Shown here: positions 1 through 11,044 of the stretch, piece by piece | How positions within the stretch are numbered: position 1 is the stretch's first letter | How the letters are laid out: every line of letters starts with the position of its first letter | DNA from: Hymenopus coronatus | Taxonomy: Eukaryota; Arthropoda; Insecta; Mantodea; Hymenopodidae | Assembly: GCA_030762935.1 (NCBI GenBank) | Contig: CM060900.1 | Coordinates: forward strand, 403,953,632-404,017,631 | Direction: 5' to 3' | Length of the DNA: 64,000 nt | Notes under the pieces: generated by a model | The model's input: the letters and a program-made list of their open reading frames with translations, nothing else | Told to the model about the DNA's origin: nothing | Databases searched by the model: none | Made by a program: the position numbers and the translations under genes

Positions 1-928
1 GTTGGAACTACTTTCGTGATCTAATTCCTCATAAACGTGCAAGTATTTCCTCATCTGTTACTAATACTACAGCATTTTTCTAGCTTGTGATGTACTTGTA
101 ACAGCTTCTATGATACTGATATAGCTATAAACATGTCAGGAAACTGCTTACTTACACAACTGCATTCAGCTATAAATAGTGCTATTTATGGTTTGCTATT
201 ACATTCTGGCATACAAAATCACTGGAACAATGCAGCAGAGTACATTTAGAAAGCTGAGGTCAGCATAAGCACAATCCATATGAAACTAGAAACACATTTA
301 CTATGTTCTACTACGCTATGTGCAGCAGGGGTTTATCATTTCAATACATTTTACTATGCTAGGTATCGCAAAGGGTTAAAGCATCATTCACAAAGTGAGC
401 AATTGTGGAATTCTAAGACACTACAAGACTTCAAAAAATACTTTCCCAGTTTATGAATAAATAGCACCCAGATTCAGTTTATACATTTTATGCTTTAAAA
501 GCAATTGATATATGCACAACACATGCCAAAATAACATGCGACAATGTTATAAATATGCAGTTATATGCACTGCAAAATTTTACGTAGTTTTAGGATGAAT
601 GCATTGTACTGTGAACTTTTTTTCCATATCCATGCATTTGCATAAAACTGTAATGTCTAGTGATAATACACATAAAATAGAAGCTAAGCATCTCAGAGGA
701 AATAATATCTACCATGCAAATGTGTTTATGCATACAGATTGAGAGAAATACTTCCCCTCTTTAGCTCCCAAAAAAAATACTAGGATAAACAAATCTTATG
801 GATATCAGCTATTTCTCACTGTACTGGACTTTCTTATATTGGCCAGTCAGTCTGAAAGAGCTTGGTGCTATTTTGCATGTCTGCTGTGCACACAATATCA
901 TTTATATCAAATAATACTATGAACTTAC
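1..928. other. Non-coding sequence, probably CPT2 intron
   Basis: AT-rich sequence with no reading frame or repeat that I recognise. It lies directly 3' (on the minus strand) of the donor site of the CPT2 exon, so it is probably intron leading to the next CPT2 exon outside the window. Confidence 0.5.
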
Positions 929-1333
929 CTTAGCGAGGATATAAGCATATTTGTTGCCCTTATCAGCTGAGATCCATATCCAGGCTTTGTTTCATTCACA
1001 AATACTACTAAAGGGTTGTAATTAATGGGAAGAGGTATTCTATCCTTTAAGTACATATCAAACCATGGTTCAGAGATATAATTTGTGTGATTGTTCCTTT
1101 TATCCCAATCTTTCAACTCTTTCTGAAGAGAAGGTCCATCATTATTTAAAAAAGTTGCAACCGCTTTCTTGGTATGAGATAACTGTTCATTTTTTAGCAG
1201 AGGCATTTGAGCTTGCAAATAGCGTTCGCATGTCTTTTCTAAATCAGGAATAGGTAACCTTGGTAGGGAAACTTGAAAATGCATTGTTGGTACTTTGCTA
1301 AGCTGCATAAATTGATAATCATCCTGACTGGAT
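929..1333 (-). CDS. CPT2: Internal exon of carnitine O-palmitoyltransferase 2
   Basis: CPT2 sits on the inner mitochondrial membrane and converts acylcarnitines back to acyl-CoA for beta-oxidation. The 135-codon exon encodes the N-terminal part of the acyltransferase fold just after the mitochondrial presequence. Recognisable blocks are VPTMHFQVSLPRLPIPDLEK, YISEPWFDMYL and QLIRATNM, all strongly conserved in animal CPT2. The catalytic His lies in later exons. On the minus strand a polypyrimidine tract and TTTTACAG precede position 1333, and AAG/GTAAGT follows at 929. The exon is 405 nt and is phase 2 at both ends. The longer open frame runs into intron on both sides, so its apparent ATG is not the real start. 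No stops or frameshifts are seen. It is the only exon here that looks functional. Confidence 0.92.
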
Positions 1334-2640
1334 CTGTAAAAAAAAAAATCAACACATTCATAATAAACCAACAGACAAATTTCCTTTTAGAGAGAAGACT
1401 TAAATAAGCCTTAAAATATTATTGTAAAATATAATTTCCATTCAATATTAGCCTCCCAGTTAACAGACTAAACAAATAATGAAATGCTAATTTATTGTCA
1501 TTGACATTGTCATCATCCCATCATTTTTTTAATATCATCTTAAGTGTCTTTCAGTGAAGTATAATCTTGAAGACTATACATATCTTCAGGTTTAAGCAGA
1601 TTCAAGTCATGCATACAAAATTTTAATCTAGCAGGTGTTCAAGTTGTTATTCCAGCACAGCTTTCAAAGATATCAAGGGCTGGTTTCAACAGAGTTTAAA
1701 TTCTAACACAGTATTAAAGTGATTTAACACTGCAGTTAATGCAAATTCAATTTTAACTAACAATGTTATCATTAATATAGTTTTAAACTCTGTGTTAACT
1801 GCATATCCTCATACTTTGCATTAAGGCATTTAACAATTAATGTTAGGAGTTGTAAAATGACCAAGAAAAAAACCAAGCTGTTTGTTTAAGTTTCCTGTAT
1901 TTACTGTTTTGGAATGCTAATCCCAACCAAAGAAGAACTTTGTCTCATTATATTTTTGAAAAGCTGCAAAACAGGAAAATTTTAAAGAGAAACAAGCCGT
2001 CTAAAGAGATTGTGAGCATGGCTTTATAGAAAATCTGAGATTAAGAGTACTACGAACAGAAACATGCCTTTTTCTTCTTTGCATCCTAGACACTTTTGAG
2101 ACATAGTGCTATGGCACTTTTTATCTAATAGTAGGCGATAATTAGACCTGACTTCATTGCATAGAATCCCACATCTTTGCATGGACTACAACCCTCTTAT
2201 GATGCCACATCCATCCCTCCAGTCTAGATATATGGCAACAGGACAGGTACTCATTGTGAACATATAAGGAAAATATCTTATTTGCTTTTAAAGAATACAT
2301 AGTTTATAAGGAACAGCCATGTAAGAGGTAAACACACACAAAATTTGCTTGAATATGAGGAGGAATTTAGTTCACTATAAGAGGAAGACATATATTTTGC
2401 AACATATGTCATATAGAGTTTAAAGGCCAGAGAAAGATTTTCATCGATAATGATGGCATATTCAAGAGGTTGGATAATGTTAAAGAGCTGAGAAGCTGCT
2501 CCATAAAATTTGCCAAAAATATTGTGAATGACTCAAATTTACAGGAATAAAATGCATCAAATACATTTGTAGAAGTGGCGAGATGTACTGTGGAAAAATG
2601 TATTGCCAACTCTATAACCAGATAAGTATACATACCAAAA
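1334..2640. other. Unassigned AT-rich sequence (CPT2 intron)
   Basis: No convincing coding sequence. A short repetitive patch around 1690-1850 keeps returning to the TTTAACA/AACTCTGTGTTAA motif in both orientations. Everything upstream of the acceptor at 1334-1337 is probably CPT2 intron on the minus strand. Confidence 0.4.
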
Positions 2641-4103
2641 CTGGCATGACATAGGGAATGATGCTAAAAATAAAACTGCTAATCTGACATCACTTTATAA
2701 GCTTATCAAAATCCTGAATAAGGAACTAAAGGATGTCAACAATGAAATAAAAAGGTTAAATAAGCTAATCAGGAAACTACAAGAATGAGTTGTAATAGAA
2801 TTGGAATAGACAAGAAATAGGAAAACAACACTTTCCATAGATGTCGCTACAGACCATACGCAATTTGAAACAACTAGTTACACACTAGTCATAGTTGAAA
2901 ACAGATTTGCTATATTAAATGAATTAAAAGAAGAGATGTTCACAAACAGTGAAGTTGATGTTATGCGGAAGAAACCAGAAGAAGTGAATGTGGACAAACA
3001 TAACCTCAATAAGACAAACTGACGAAATACAATGAACAGAAAAGCAACTACAAACAGAAAGACAAACAAATACTTGTTTGGAAATAGCCATAGAAGAGGG
3101 GTTGCCAGTTTCCTCCAAGAAATTGCTGCAGAGAGCATCAACAGGCCTGATGCTCAGCTTAGGATATTATAAAGGATATCCACAAACAGTGTAAAGACAA
3201 GTGCAAAAGTGAGTGATAATAGAGAGTGGTGCAAATAATGTATACAAATATGAAATCAGATGCTCAAAGTGATGAAGAAACCTCTGGCTTCCTTAACTTA
3301 TGTGAAAGTGATTTTAATGAATGTGCCGTAGATATGATTTGATTCCTCAATCATGTGTGAATCATGAGGTAGAGAAGGCTAACAAGTGTTTGAACTCAAA
3401 TTGCAAGCACTGAAAAATGTAAAGGTGCTTGATTGTGAAAGTCTTTGTATATTCAATCATACAAACCATGGCTAACACCTAAACTGGTCAGGTAAACAGA
3501 AAATGTGTGATCAAATTGTCAACCATTACAGGACATCCACAGTGGTAGGCAGAATATTATAAGCTTTAAGATTAGGGACAGATTGCAACCACATAAATTC
3601 TACTACACAAAATTGACTAGTACCCAAATTTGTAATTGAAAATGATAGACGTATAAAATAAAAATATTGTACAGACTAATGTGTAGAATACTGACAGTGA
3701 GAACATTATCTCTCCTTTAGGTAAAAAGCTTAACATACTTTTGCAAAGCACACAATGTATTAGAGATAAACTAGTAGACCTTGACATAATGTTAATGTGA
3801 ATGCAATTTGCTTAACTGAGCATTGGCTCTGTGAAAATGAAGGAGCACTGTACCAAACACCTAATTCACAATGCGTATGTGTACTGCTAGAGTCCAAGCT
3901 CCAAGTGCTTGCAGAGTGCAGGGGACACTGTTAAGCAGGAGGAACTGTTGACATATGTATTGTTGGTATTATTGCTACGCATTGCATCTAGCAGTAGTGG
4001 TCTATCACTTTTGACATTCTGCTGTGAGTGTTCCAAGTGCTAGTGTAACATTCTTAAAATAATGTAATATACTCATAATTAGTGAAACAACACATTTAAA
4101 GTA

Positions 4104-4534
4104 ATTAGGAGTAAAAACATAGATTACACTCAAACTTCACTCTTGAAATAAAGTAACTTACTTTGGACATATTTGTTAAAACGTGGCAATGGTCTAACCT
4201 CCATGTTTACCGCTTTATCATCGGTCCTTCTATAATATCAAATTCTCTTTATGAACTGACGTTCTTCTCAATTAAAACATTAATGGGAATGCACAGTGAA
4301 ATAACTAATCAATTTAAACAAATGGACTCATCTCAAAATTAATCTATCCAGAAGAGAGACCTCCACAGGCCGCTACCACGAGTTCATCAGTGAATCTCCG
4401 TTGAAAATGGTGGCAACAGCACCGAAACATGTCCGAAGTATGTTACTTTATTTCAAGAGTAAAGTTTGGGTCTAATCTATATTTTTACTCCTAATTGATT
4501 AGTTACTTCACTGTGCATTCCCATCAATGTTTTA
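4104..4534 (+). mobile_element. PLE5, short Penelope-like element remnant with interlocked inverted repeats
   Basis: A 431-bp insertion flanked by ACATTTAAAGTA (4092-4103) and ACATTTGAAGTA (4535-4546), a 12-bp target duplication with one mismatch. It contains no coding sequence. Two inverted repeats interlock: 4104-4172 with 4428-4500, and 4272-4316 with 4494-4534. The second pair behaves like the tail that follows the terminal repeat in the other Penelope-like elements here. A hammerhead-like fold lies at 4396-4438. I assign it to the Penelope class by this structure alone. Confidence 0.6.
4396..4438 (+). ncRNA. Hammerhead-ribozyme-like motif of PLE5 (U3-A8 core)
   Basis: The order is stem I CTCCG/CGAAG (one mismatch), core TTGAAAA in place of CTGANGA, stem II GGTG/CACC with loop GCAACAG, core GAAA, a self-complementary stem III ACATGT, then C as the predicted cleavage nucleotide. 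One unpaired T separates the first core from stem II. Compared with the consensus, C3 is U and G8 is A, which keeps a Watson-Crick pair. Activity is unknown. Confidence 0.5.
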
Positions 4535-5779
4535 ACATTTGAAGTAGTTTGAAATTTAGTTGCACTATGTTTTATGCATTCATTAAAATCTAATATGCCA
4601 CTGGTTACCCAACCACATGTCTTCCCCTGCCTCTCAAATATCATTCTTGCTTAATATAAACTTAGTCGCATTCCTTCTAGCCACATGAAGCTTGAACTCT
4701 AGTAGTATTGTCTGTCAATCCATAAAAATGGTGATGTTTGTATTTTGCTAAAAGCTGGTGCACAATATAAAAACAAAGTTTGCGCTTCATACCTGAATGG
4801 GAATTGCACTTTGAATGTGTGACAGAAATAATATATCCGAACTTAGGATTTCTCCTTGTATGTGTTTATAGAACCCCAGATGATCTTATTGATGTGTGTT
4901 TAACAAGACTGATGTGTTACTAAGCATCTTAGGAAAACAGAAATTACTTTTTATTTTGTGTGACGATTTTAATACAAATTTTTAACAGATAGTATTGCAA
5001 AGACCAAAATTATTATGGTAGCTTTATCACATTACCTTGAGTTCTAAGTGAATAGTGTTATCACAAAATTTGCAGAACCATGCATAGATAAAATATTTGT
5101 TACCCAGAATTTACCAAACTTCTGCATCAGTAACTTTGATTAAGGCATTTCAGACCATAATATCTATAGCCTTAAAAATGTGCACTGAGAAAACATCATT
5201 ATTGCACAATAAGAATAAATTTACTTACAAAAGAAATTCAAGTATGGTAAATATCGACTACTTTAAGTATCTCCTAAGCAATGAATTGTGGGATAATTTA
5301 GATAATGTATTAACAAAATGTCACAAGTCTTTTTAAAACAGTAAAGCACTCTTATAAATATGGCATTTTCACTGAAAAACAGCATTCCTCCACTGAATGT
5401 AACTAAGAGCAATGCCTGGCTAACTAAAGGTATCTTAATTTCATGTAAAACAAATAAATGCTTAGAAAAATTGTTAAATCTATAGACTGCTTACAATTCA
5501 AAGCCAATTGTAAAAATTACTGCAAAGTTTTAAGCCAAGTTATCACAGATGTTAATTTAATGACACTACTCAACATGAAATTTACCTCAGCGAAGATAAT
5601 GTGCTTTTAGTTCATTTTCACATGTAGATTCAGAAAATGATTCTTAAAATGGCACATCATGTCACAATTTTAGATATACAGCTTTGAAAATGATTTTACG
5701 TACCAGCCGGTAACACATGTCTCATAGGCTGACCACCCTTGTCCTACACGATTACTTACACAGCTCCTTACAAAATGTA

Positions 5780-6010
5780 AAGAGAAAACATGCTGTATAA
5801 AATAACAAGCCTCTGTCAGTTACACCAGTTTTACATTTGACTGTACTTCTATAGAAGCAGACACTGCAAAGAGTGAAATCCAGGTAGAGACCTTTAGCCA
5901 GATTTTGAACTTTATATCTGGGTGGGGATGTCGGCTAACAGTTTAAAATAGGTTATTTCACTTGCGAAAAGAATCAGTCAGTCTCATTGTGGATGTTGTG
6001 ACATTTCTTT
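5780..6010. other. Unassigned short spacer
   Basis: Sequence between LINE D and the disrupted ORF at 6010-8435. I see nothing recognisable in it. Confidence 0.3.
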
Positions 6011-6439
6011 TTCACTTAATGTAATTCTTCTTAGTGGTGCAATGCAAAAAGCTAGTTCCCATCAGAAGTGCAGAAATAATCTGGAAAATTTTTGTTATAT
6101 TTGTGGACAATTTACTCCCAAAAATCAGAGGAGAAAAGTTTATAACATTACGAAATATGCATTACGTGCAAACATGTCAAATTTGTGACCAGGTAAAACA
6201 ATCTCATCAACATTGCATCACTTGTACAACAAAAAATTTGATTATGGTTACATGGCAAACTCAAAGCATTACCATTTGCTGTACCCATGGTGTGGCAAGC
6301 ACCAACATATCATATTAATGATTGTTACTTCTGCAAGACAAATATATCTGGACTGTCTAGGAAAAGTAAATATGTTATTCAATTAAATTTAAATGTAATG
6401 CGTCACCTTTTTACACTTTTTGCTCCAACTTTGCCTTCG

Positions 6440-6489
6440 TTTGGGAAGACCGGTTTCAGGGTACTTTAACCCTATCTTCAGTTCCAAGG
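6440..6489 (-). ncRNA. Hammerhead-ribozyme-like motif, left copy of PLE1
   Basis: On the minus strand: stem I TTGGAA, core CTGAAGA, one T, stem II AGGGT/ACCCT, core GAAA, self-complementary stem III ACCGGT, predicted cleavage after C, then TTCCCAA closing stem I. Both core blocks match the hammerhead consensus. Hammerheads are known in Penelope-like elements; activity is not shown here. Confidence 0.6.
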
Positions 6490-6905
6490 ATGATTGACGC
6501 TACATGCAACAGGTGGTTGTGTGCAGCCTGGTATTGTGTTGCCCTCTACTCTTGTCAACAGGATGATGTCATCAATGGTGGGGACCTCAAAATTCATAAG
6601 AGAGTCTTCTTCTTTGGTGATAAAGATATTTTCCCAAATTTGTAGTTCCAAAGGTTTCTTTACACATTTAATTAACTCTATTTCTTCCTTTATATTATAA
6701 TTTTCAGACCAAAAGTGAGGTGCTACTGCAGATTTGTCTACATGCTTGTACCTAATATTTCTCAAGTGTTCTTTCATCCTAGTTTCCAAATTTTGTTTTA
6801 TTTTTCCAATATAAATTTTATTGCAGTCTTGGCACCTCATTTTATAAAGTCCTGATTTTTTAGTGTTTGGTGTGGTATCTTTCAAAGAGTAATTTAATAA
6901 AAGAC
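6490..6905 (-). pseudogene. GIY-YIG endonuclease fragment, inverted copy of PLE1
   Basis: Penelope-like elements encode a reverse transcriptase fused to a GIY-YIG nuclease that nicks the target. This minus-strand frame has SGLYKMRCQDCNKIYIGK (the GIY and YIG blocks with the CX2C-type spacer) and NLETRMKEHLRN with the catalytic Arg. It continues with KSAVAPHFWSENYNI and IWENIFITKEEDSLMNFE at the end. It is open for about 140 codons but has no RT upstream. The beginning of the open frame (codons before about 6905) is unrelated sequence across the head-to-head junction. It is a 5'-truncated inverted duplicate of the frame at 7055-7460. Confidence 0.8.
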
Positions 6906-6931
6906 TGCATGAAATCACCACTCTGGAAAAA

Positions 6932-7460
6932 TTGGATAAACCATCAGTGAAATTTTGCAAATTTACTTTTCACCCAAAAGTGTTCTGGAAATTCGAAAGG
7001 ATTTTTAAAGACTTTAATATAAAACTGACCCCTCAAAATAGATATAATATCCGGTACTTATTGAATCACCCTTTGAAAGATACCACACCAATCACTAAAA
7101 AATCAGGAATTTATAAAATGAGCTGCTGTGACTGCAATAAGATTTATATTGGAAAAACAAAACAAAATTTGGAAACTAGGATGAAAGAACACTTGAGAAA
7201 TATTAGGTATAAGCATGTAGACAAATCTGCAGTAGCACATCATTTTTGGTCTGAAAATCATAACATAAAGGAAGAAATAGTTAATTAAATGTGTAAAGAA
7301 ACCTTTGGAACTACAAATTTGGGAAAATATCTTTATCACCAAAGAAGAAGGCTCTCTTATGAATTTTGAGGTCCCCACTGTTGATGACATCATACTGTTG
7401 ACAAGAGTAGAGGGTAACACAACACCAGGCTGCACACAACCACCTGTTGCATGTAGCATC
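6932..7460 (+). pseudogene. GIY-YIG endonuclease fragment, main copy of PLE1
   Basis: It starts in sequence encoding FTFHPKVFWKFERIFKDFNI, the linker between RT and endonuclease in this class. It continues through SGIYKMSCCDCNKIYIGK and NLETRMKEHLRN to HHFWSENHNIKEEI, where a stop and frameshift occur near 7287. The remainder (LELQIWENIFITKEEG, SLMNFEVPTVDD) reads in another frame up to about 7460. It is the partner of the inverted copy at 6490-6905. Confidence 0.8.
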
Positions 7461-7468
7461 AGTCACCC

Positions 7469-7516
7469 CCGGAACTGAAGATAGGGTTAAAGTACCTTGA
7501 AACCAGTCTTCCCAAA
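7469..7516 (+). ncRNA. Hammerhead-ribozyme-like motif, right copy of PLE1
   Basis: Stem I GGAA/TTCC, core CTGAAGA at 7475-7481, a T, stem II AGGGT/ACCTT, core GAAA at 7499-7502, stem III ACCAGT (one mismatch relative to the left copy's ACCGGT), predicted cleavage after C7508. It matches the left copy apart from two stem changes that weaken pairing. Confidence 0.55.
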
Positions 7517-8739
7517 CGAAGGCAAAGTTGGAGCAAAAAGTGTAAAAAGGTGACTCATTACATTTAAATTTAATTATGGCACCCCACTGTCTAAAATACT
7601 TCTTTTTATTTGATATAATGTTATTCAATATCCAGATATTCCTTCTGCCATGCATCCTGTTCCACAGAGCGAGAAATTACCTGTTCCTGTATCCCCTTAG
7701 ACATTGAGTAGCAACAGTAATGGTGAAGTAAATAGTAATTCCCAGGCTGAGTTGTACCAGGAGTCAGAGACCTCTACTTCAAAAGATCCAAACTCTCAAC
7801 CAGAAAATTCTGAAAGTGTCAGGAATATTCCCAGGGTAGAGTAATGTAAAACAAACACCACTGGTTCAACCTGATAAAATTCTTCTCCCTCCCTTACATA
7901 AAAAACTTGGGCTGATGAATTTTGTTAAAACACTCAACAAGGACAGTAGGGGATTTTCTTCTTTGTAAGGCAAGTTTCCACAGTTAACTTATACAAAATT
8001 GAAGGAAGGAATTTTTGTTACACCTCAAATTTGGAAACTTTTGGAGGGCGAAATTTTAAGAGAAAACAATTACAAATGTTGGAATTCGCAGCTGCTCTTG
8101 GCAATCATTTGCAAGGGTTGTGTGTGGTTTTCTTGGAAACACAAAGGAAAAAAAAACTGTACAACTTTGGTCTCAAATTTGTTGAAATGCTATAAAGACA
8201 TAGGTTGTAGAATGTCGTTGAAAATCAATTTCCTCCATTCACATCTACACTTTTTTCCAGAAAAACTGGGTAATGTTAGTGATAAACAAGGGGAATGGTT
8301 TCATCAGGACATTTCTGTCATGGAGAAGAGGTACTAAGGACCCAGTAATGATGGGGAATTATTGTTGGTTTCTTGTAAGGGAAAGCAGACTGGAGTACAA
8401 GAGGCAATTACATGCTATCAAGCACTTTTAAGCAGAGTTACAGGTATGTCCCTCAAATATATAGTCCAAGTATTATTGCATGTATGTAAAAGAACATTTG
8501 GAATTAACCTTAGTTCACCATGATATATAGTACTATACCATATATCATTATATCACAATAATAAATGCAACATAATATCTGATCTGAAACCTTGTAAGTG
8601 AGAACCTAAAAGTCTTCATATCTTTTTAACCTGATGTGGTAGAAGATTTCTAAAGTGATTTTCAAAATCACTACACCCTTCCCCTTAATAATTACCTACT
8701 TTTATCTCGGAGGTATGAAAAAATACATTTCAAAACCCT

Positions 8740-8897
8740 GACTGAGTCAGAATTAAGAGTTGAAAATGGAACAAGTGTTCCCAGCCCAGTAATTACTAAC
8801 TGATATTTGTGTTACAAAAACCGATGCTAATGCTTTTAAATTAATATTAATCGCATCACTGTTCCAAGCTTCTTTGCACATTTGCAAAATTTCAAAC
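8740..8897 (+). mobile_element. Penelope-like 3'-end fragment of the PLE3 family
   Basis: GAGTCAGAATTAAGAGTTGA, the AACAAGTGTT block and TTGTGTTACAAAAACCGA match the 3' region of PLE3 (57440-57535). The following CGCATCACTGTTCCAAGCTT to about 8897 matches the tail found at 55101-55148 of PLE3. It is a non-coding terminal fragment. The hammerhead core here reads TTGAAAA as in PLE3, but stem III is damaged. Confidence 0.7.
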
Positions 8898-10083
8898 ATG
8901 TAATACATCTTTTGTAACAGATTGCTTTCCTATGTTTTCAAGATAGCTAAAATTAAGCTTGTGTATAAGAAAGAAGACAACTAATGCGTAGAAAACTACA
9001 CACCTAAAGCATTGCTCTATTTTCTCTAAAATAATTGAAACGGTTATGTACAATAGACTTGTTCTTTTTTTGGACAAATATAATGTAATATCAAATATTC
9101 AATTCAATTTTCACACAGGGAAATTGATTAATATGGCAATATTAAGATCCTGGGTGCTCTCAAACTTTGCATTCTGATCAATTTGTCAATAACTTATTCT
9201 GATCACATGGGGCTTTAGAATAACAACTTTCCTGCACGTGCAGTGTTTTGTTCCTCGGCTGCAGCAAGCACAACCCTCTGGTCTTTATTATTTTTTTTTT
9301 TCTTCGTCTGTGGCAGCAACATTTTCTGCATTAATGTCAATTTTTTTTTTGCTAAAATGAACAGGCAACTAACCTAAAGCAACACATTTTTTTGTGTATA
9401 AATATAATTTTAAATATGAATCAGCATGAAAAATTTGGACACACAATATTTCTGAACTTCCCTATTGAAGTGTCTCCTTCCAGAATGGCAACTCACAAGA
9501 TTGCAAAAAGCTTGATTCTGCTGGTTCAGTGCAAAGTAAGAAGCATAAACATAAATGTACAGTTTTAAAAGAATAACAATTAAAGGATATGTGCTAAAAG
9601 AATTATCAATAATGAAACTTTAAAACATGTATATTATGCTCTGGTCTATTCACATTTAAAATATGGGTTTTCATTACAGGGAAATATAAATGCAACAGAT
9701 ATGCAAAACATTTTCAGATTTCAGAAGAAAGCCATTAGAATTATTGAAATGTTGATGGAACAACTAGCTGCAGACATATATTTAAGAAGCTGAATATTCT
9801 GTTCTATATATATATATATATAAGCATAAAATGGCACTGAAGGAGACAAATGTAAAAAAAAAGTAATATTCATTCATATAAGAAACAAAACCAATTTATG
9901 AACAATCATCAACAAAATTCTAAAATTAGCACAAATGCAGGTTTCAGTGATTCAATCAGCAACAAAACTGTTAAAACTAAAACCTTACAAATGTATTGTT
10001 TAACACTAGAACTGTGGTTGGGTCACTCACACCCTTTGCTTAATTTTTTCATTTATCACTGTTTTGCATTTGTACCTGCCTAA
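8898..10083 (+). mobile_element. LINE E, degraded CR1/Jockey-like fragment
   Basis: RT pieces on the plus strand: VYKKEDN, VENYTPKALLYF, KIIETVMYNRLVLFLDKYN near 8960-9085, typical of the NYRPISLL region of CR1/Jockey reverse transcriptases. The 3' end of ORF2 follows at 9635-9800: YYALVYSHLKYGF, FRFQKKAIRIIEMLMEQLA and KKLNILFYIYIY. The catalytic middle is missing; 9180-9560 between them is T-rich and unassigned. A short (TA)n run lies at 9809-9822. Confidence 0.65.
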
Positions 10084-10089
10084 TTTCTT

Positions 10090-11044
10090 TTCATCAAATA
10101 ATGTAATTAATGATCACACTTAATTTTACTTTTGATGGGACAACCTTGAAAAAGAAAAATCCAAATTCGTCTAGAACCATCGACAGGTTAGACTATTATA
10201 TAAGCAATTAATTAACTGGTTTTTAGGTTATTATAAGAAATTACTTTTGCATTTAACGAGGCATTTGAATTGTTTTGTAATTTTTGGTATAGTGGCATTT
10301 GTCTGACTTTTTTTTTTTTTTTTTTTTTGGAAGAAAATATATGCACGGAAGAAAACAAGCACTTTGCTTGGTTTTTGAAATTACATTAAAATGTAACTAT
10401 AAATATCTGTAATACTGTTATATTACAGTGATTTACAGAAATTTGCAACTTTTAATAACATCTGCCTGTTATTTAATGCTTATAGTGCACCCAGGTTATA
10501 GGTATAGCTAGCGCATTGGTTCTTAAGCACTGACCTTGATTCAGAAAACACCAATGGCTCTATCTCTGTGGTGAGCTTAAGGTTCATGTTACCGTTACCT
10601 TAAGCAACGTAGTGTGAACAGTCTGCCCTGAGTACAGTCGAGTGTAAAGTATTGTCATAGGGATGTTAGTGTACATTTCTATGTGTCCAGTTCATTTTTA
10701 CTTTCTCTACAACATACAATACACATAGAAGGAATTGCATTCCCCCCAAAAATTACATACCAAGATTTATCCAGAAATACATGTTTTGAGAACCCCTGAA
10801 TTAAAAAAACACTCTTAGAACAAATTCCCTGTGTGTGTATGAAAAATTAAACTCAGAAATGAAAAGTTCATTAACTACCAATCTTGATAATTTAAGTTTA
10901 GCTATTTTCAGGAATCTAATATGGCAATTTTTAAGGAAACCTTCCCAACACAAGCTATCCTTTACATGGAATATTCTTTTAAAATTTTTATTTTCTCAAA
11001 GATGGCTCTCAACGATTTTTATTAAAATACTATATTTTAACAAA
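10090..11044. other. Unassigned AT-rich sequence
   Basis: No gene recognised. A poly-T run of about 20 bases lies at 10309-10328. The open frame at 10835-11056 has no similarity I can name and ends in the adjacent LTR. Confidence 0.3.

Larger units (their letters stand above)
2650..5770 (+). mobile_element. LINE D, degraded CR1/Jockey-like non-LTR retrotransposon
   Basis: Fragments of an APE-type LINE read in order on the plus strand but in shifting frames. At about 2690-2790 there is a Lys/Glu-rich coiled-coil stretch of ORF1. Around 3065-3130 comes KYLFGNSHRRGVASFLQEI, which looks like the first block of an SGNH esterase with the usual GDS changed to GNS. Endonuclease pieces follow: AICLTEHWLCENEG near 3800, LFILCDDFN near 4950 and GISDHNIYSL near 5140. 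Then comes NAWLTKGI near 5415, typical of the linker before the reverse transcriptase. The RT itself is missing. PLE5 (4104-4534) and probably another short piece near 3890-4090 interrupt it. It is certainly non-functional. Confidence 0.7.
6384..7617 (+). mobile_element. PLE1, Penelope-like element with inverted terminal copies
   Basis: A 1.23-kb insertion flanked by a perfect 12-bp duplication ATGTTATTCAAT (6372-6383 and 7618-7629). The right part (about 6908-7575) is a 5'-truncated plus-strand copy holding only the C-terminal GIY-YIG endonuclease. The left part (6384 to about 6907) is an inverted, shorter copy of the same region, so the two lie head to head. The inverted arms begin with AATTAAATTTAAATGTAATG and its complement and are highly similar throughout. 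A roughly 42-bp tail (7576-7617) follows only the right copy. The insertion splits the ORF at 6010-8435. No reverse transcriptase remains. Confidence 0.85.
6010..8435 (+). pseudogene. Broken copy of a multicopy arthropod ORF (unclassified, transposon-like)
   Basis: This belongs to an uncharacterised protein family that I recall in many copies in arthropod genomes; I know no assigned function. The N-terminal part (6060-6383) has cysteine pairs CYIC and CYFC that could bind metal, ending in SGLSRKSKYVIQ. The reading resumes at 7630 with YPDIPSAMHPVPQSEKLPVP after the PLE1 insertion. A Ser/Asn/Glu-rich linker follows, then KILLPPLHKKLGLMNFVK near 7880, TKLKEGIFVTPQIWKLL near 8000 and CRMSLKINFLHSHLHFFPEK near 8210. 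The end is VSDKQGEWFHQDISVMEKRY and GNYCWFLVRESRLEYKRQ. There are stops and frameshifts, and the central part between the linker and KILLPPL is missing. The last 112 codons (7999-8337) are still open. It may derive from a DNA transposon. Confidence 0.7.

Noticed and set aside
925..1371. Treating the 148-codon frame as a complete gene
   Set aside because: Its first 13 codons are a polypyrimidine intron tract and its stop lies in the donor site; only 929-1333 is exon.
2878..3141. 87-aa hydrophobic minus-strand frame that resembles membrane segments
   Set aside because: It is antisense to the LINE D ORF1 remnant; the Phe/Leu-rich character comes from reading Lys/Glu codons backwards.
4104..4534. 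MITE or other DNA transposon suggested by inverted repeats
   Set aside because: The repeats are interlocked and internal, the target duplication is 12 bp, and a hammerhead-like fold and tail match the Penelope-like pattern better.
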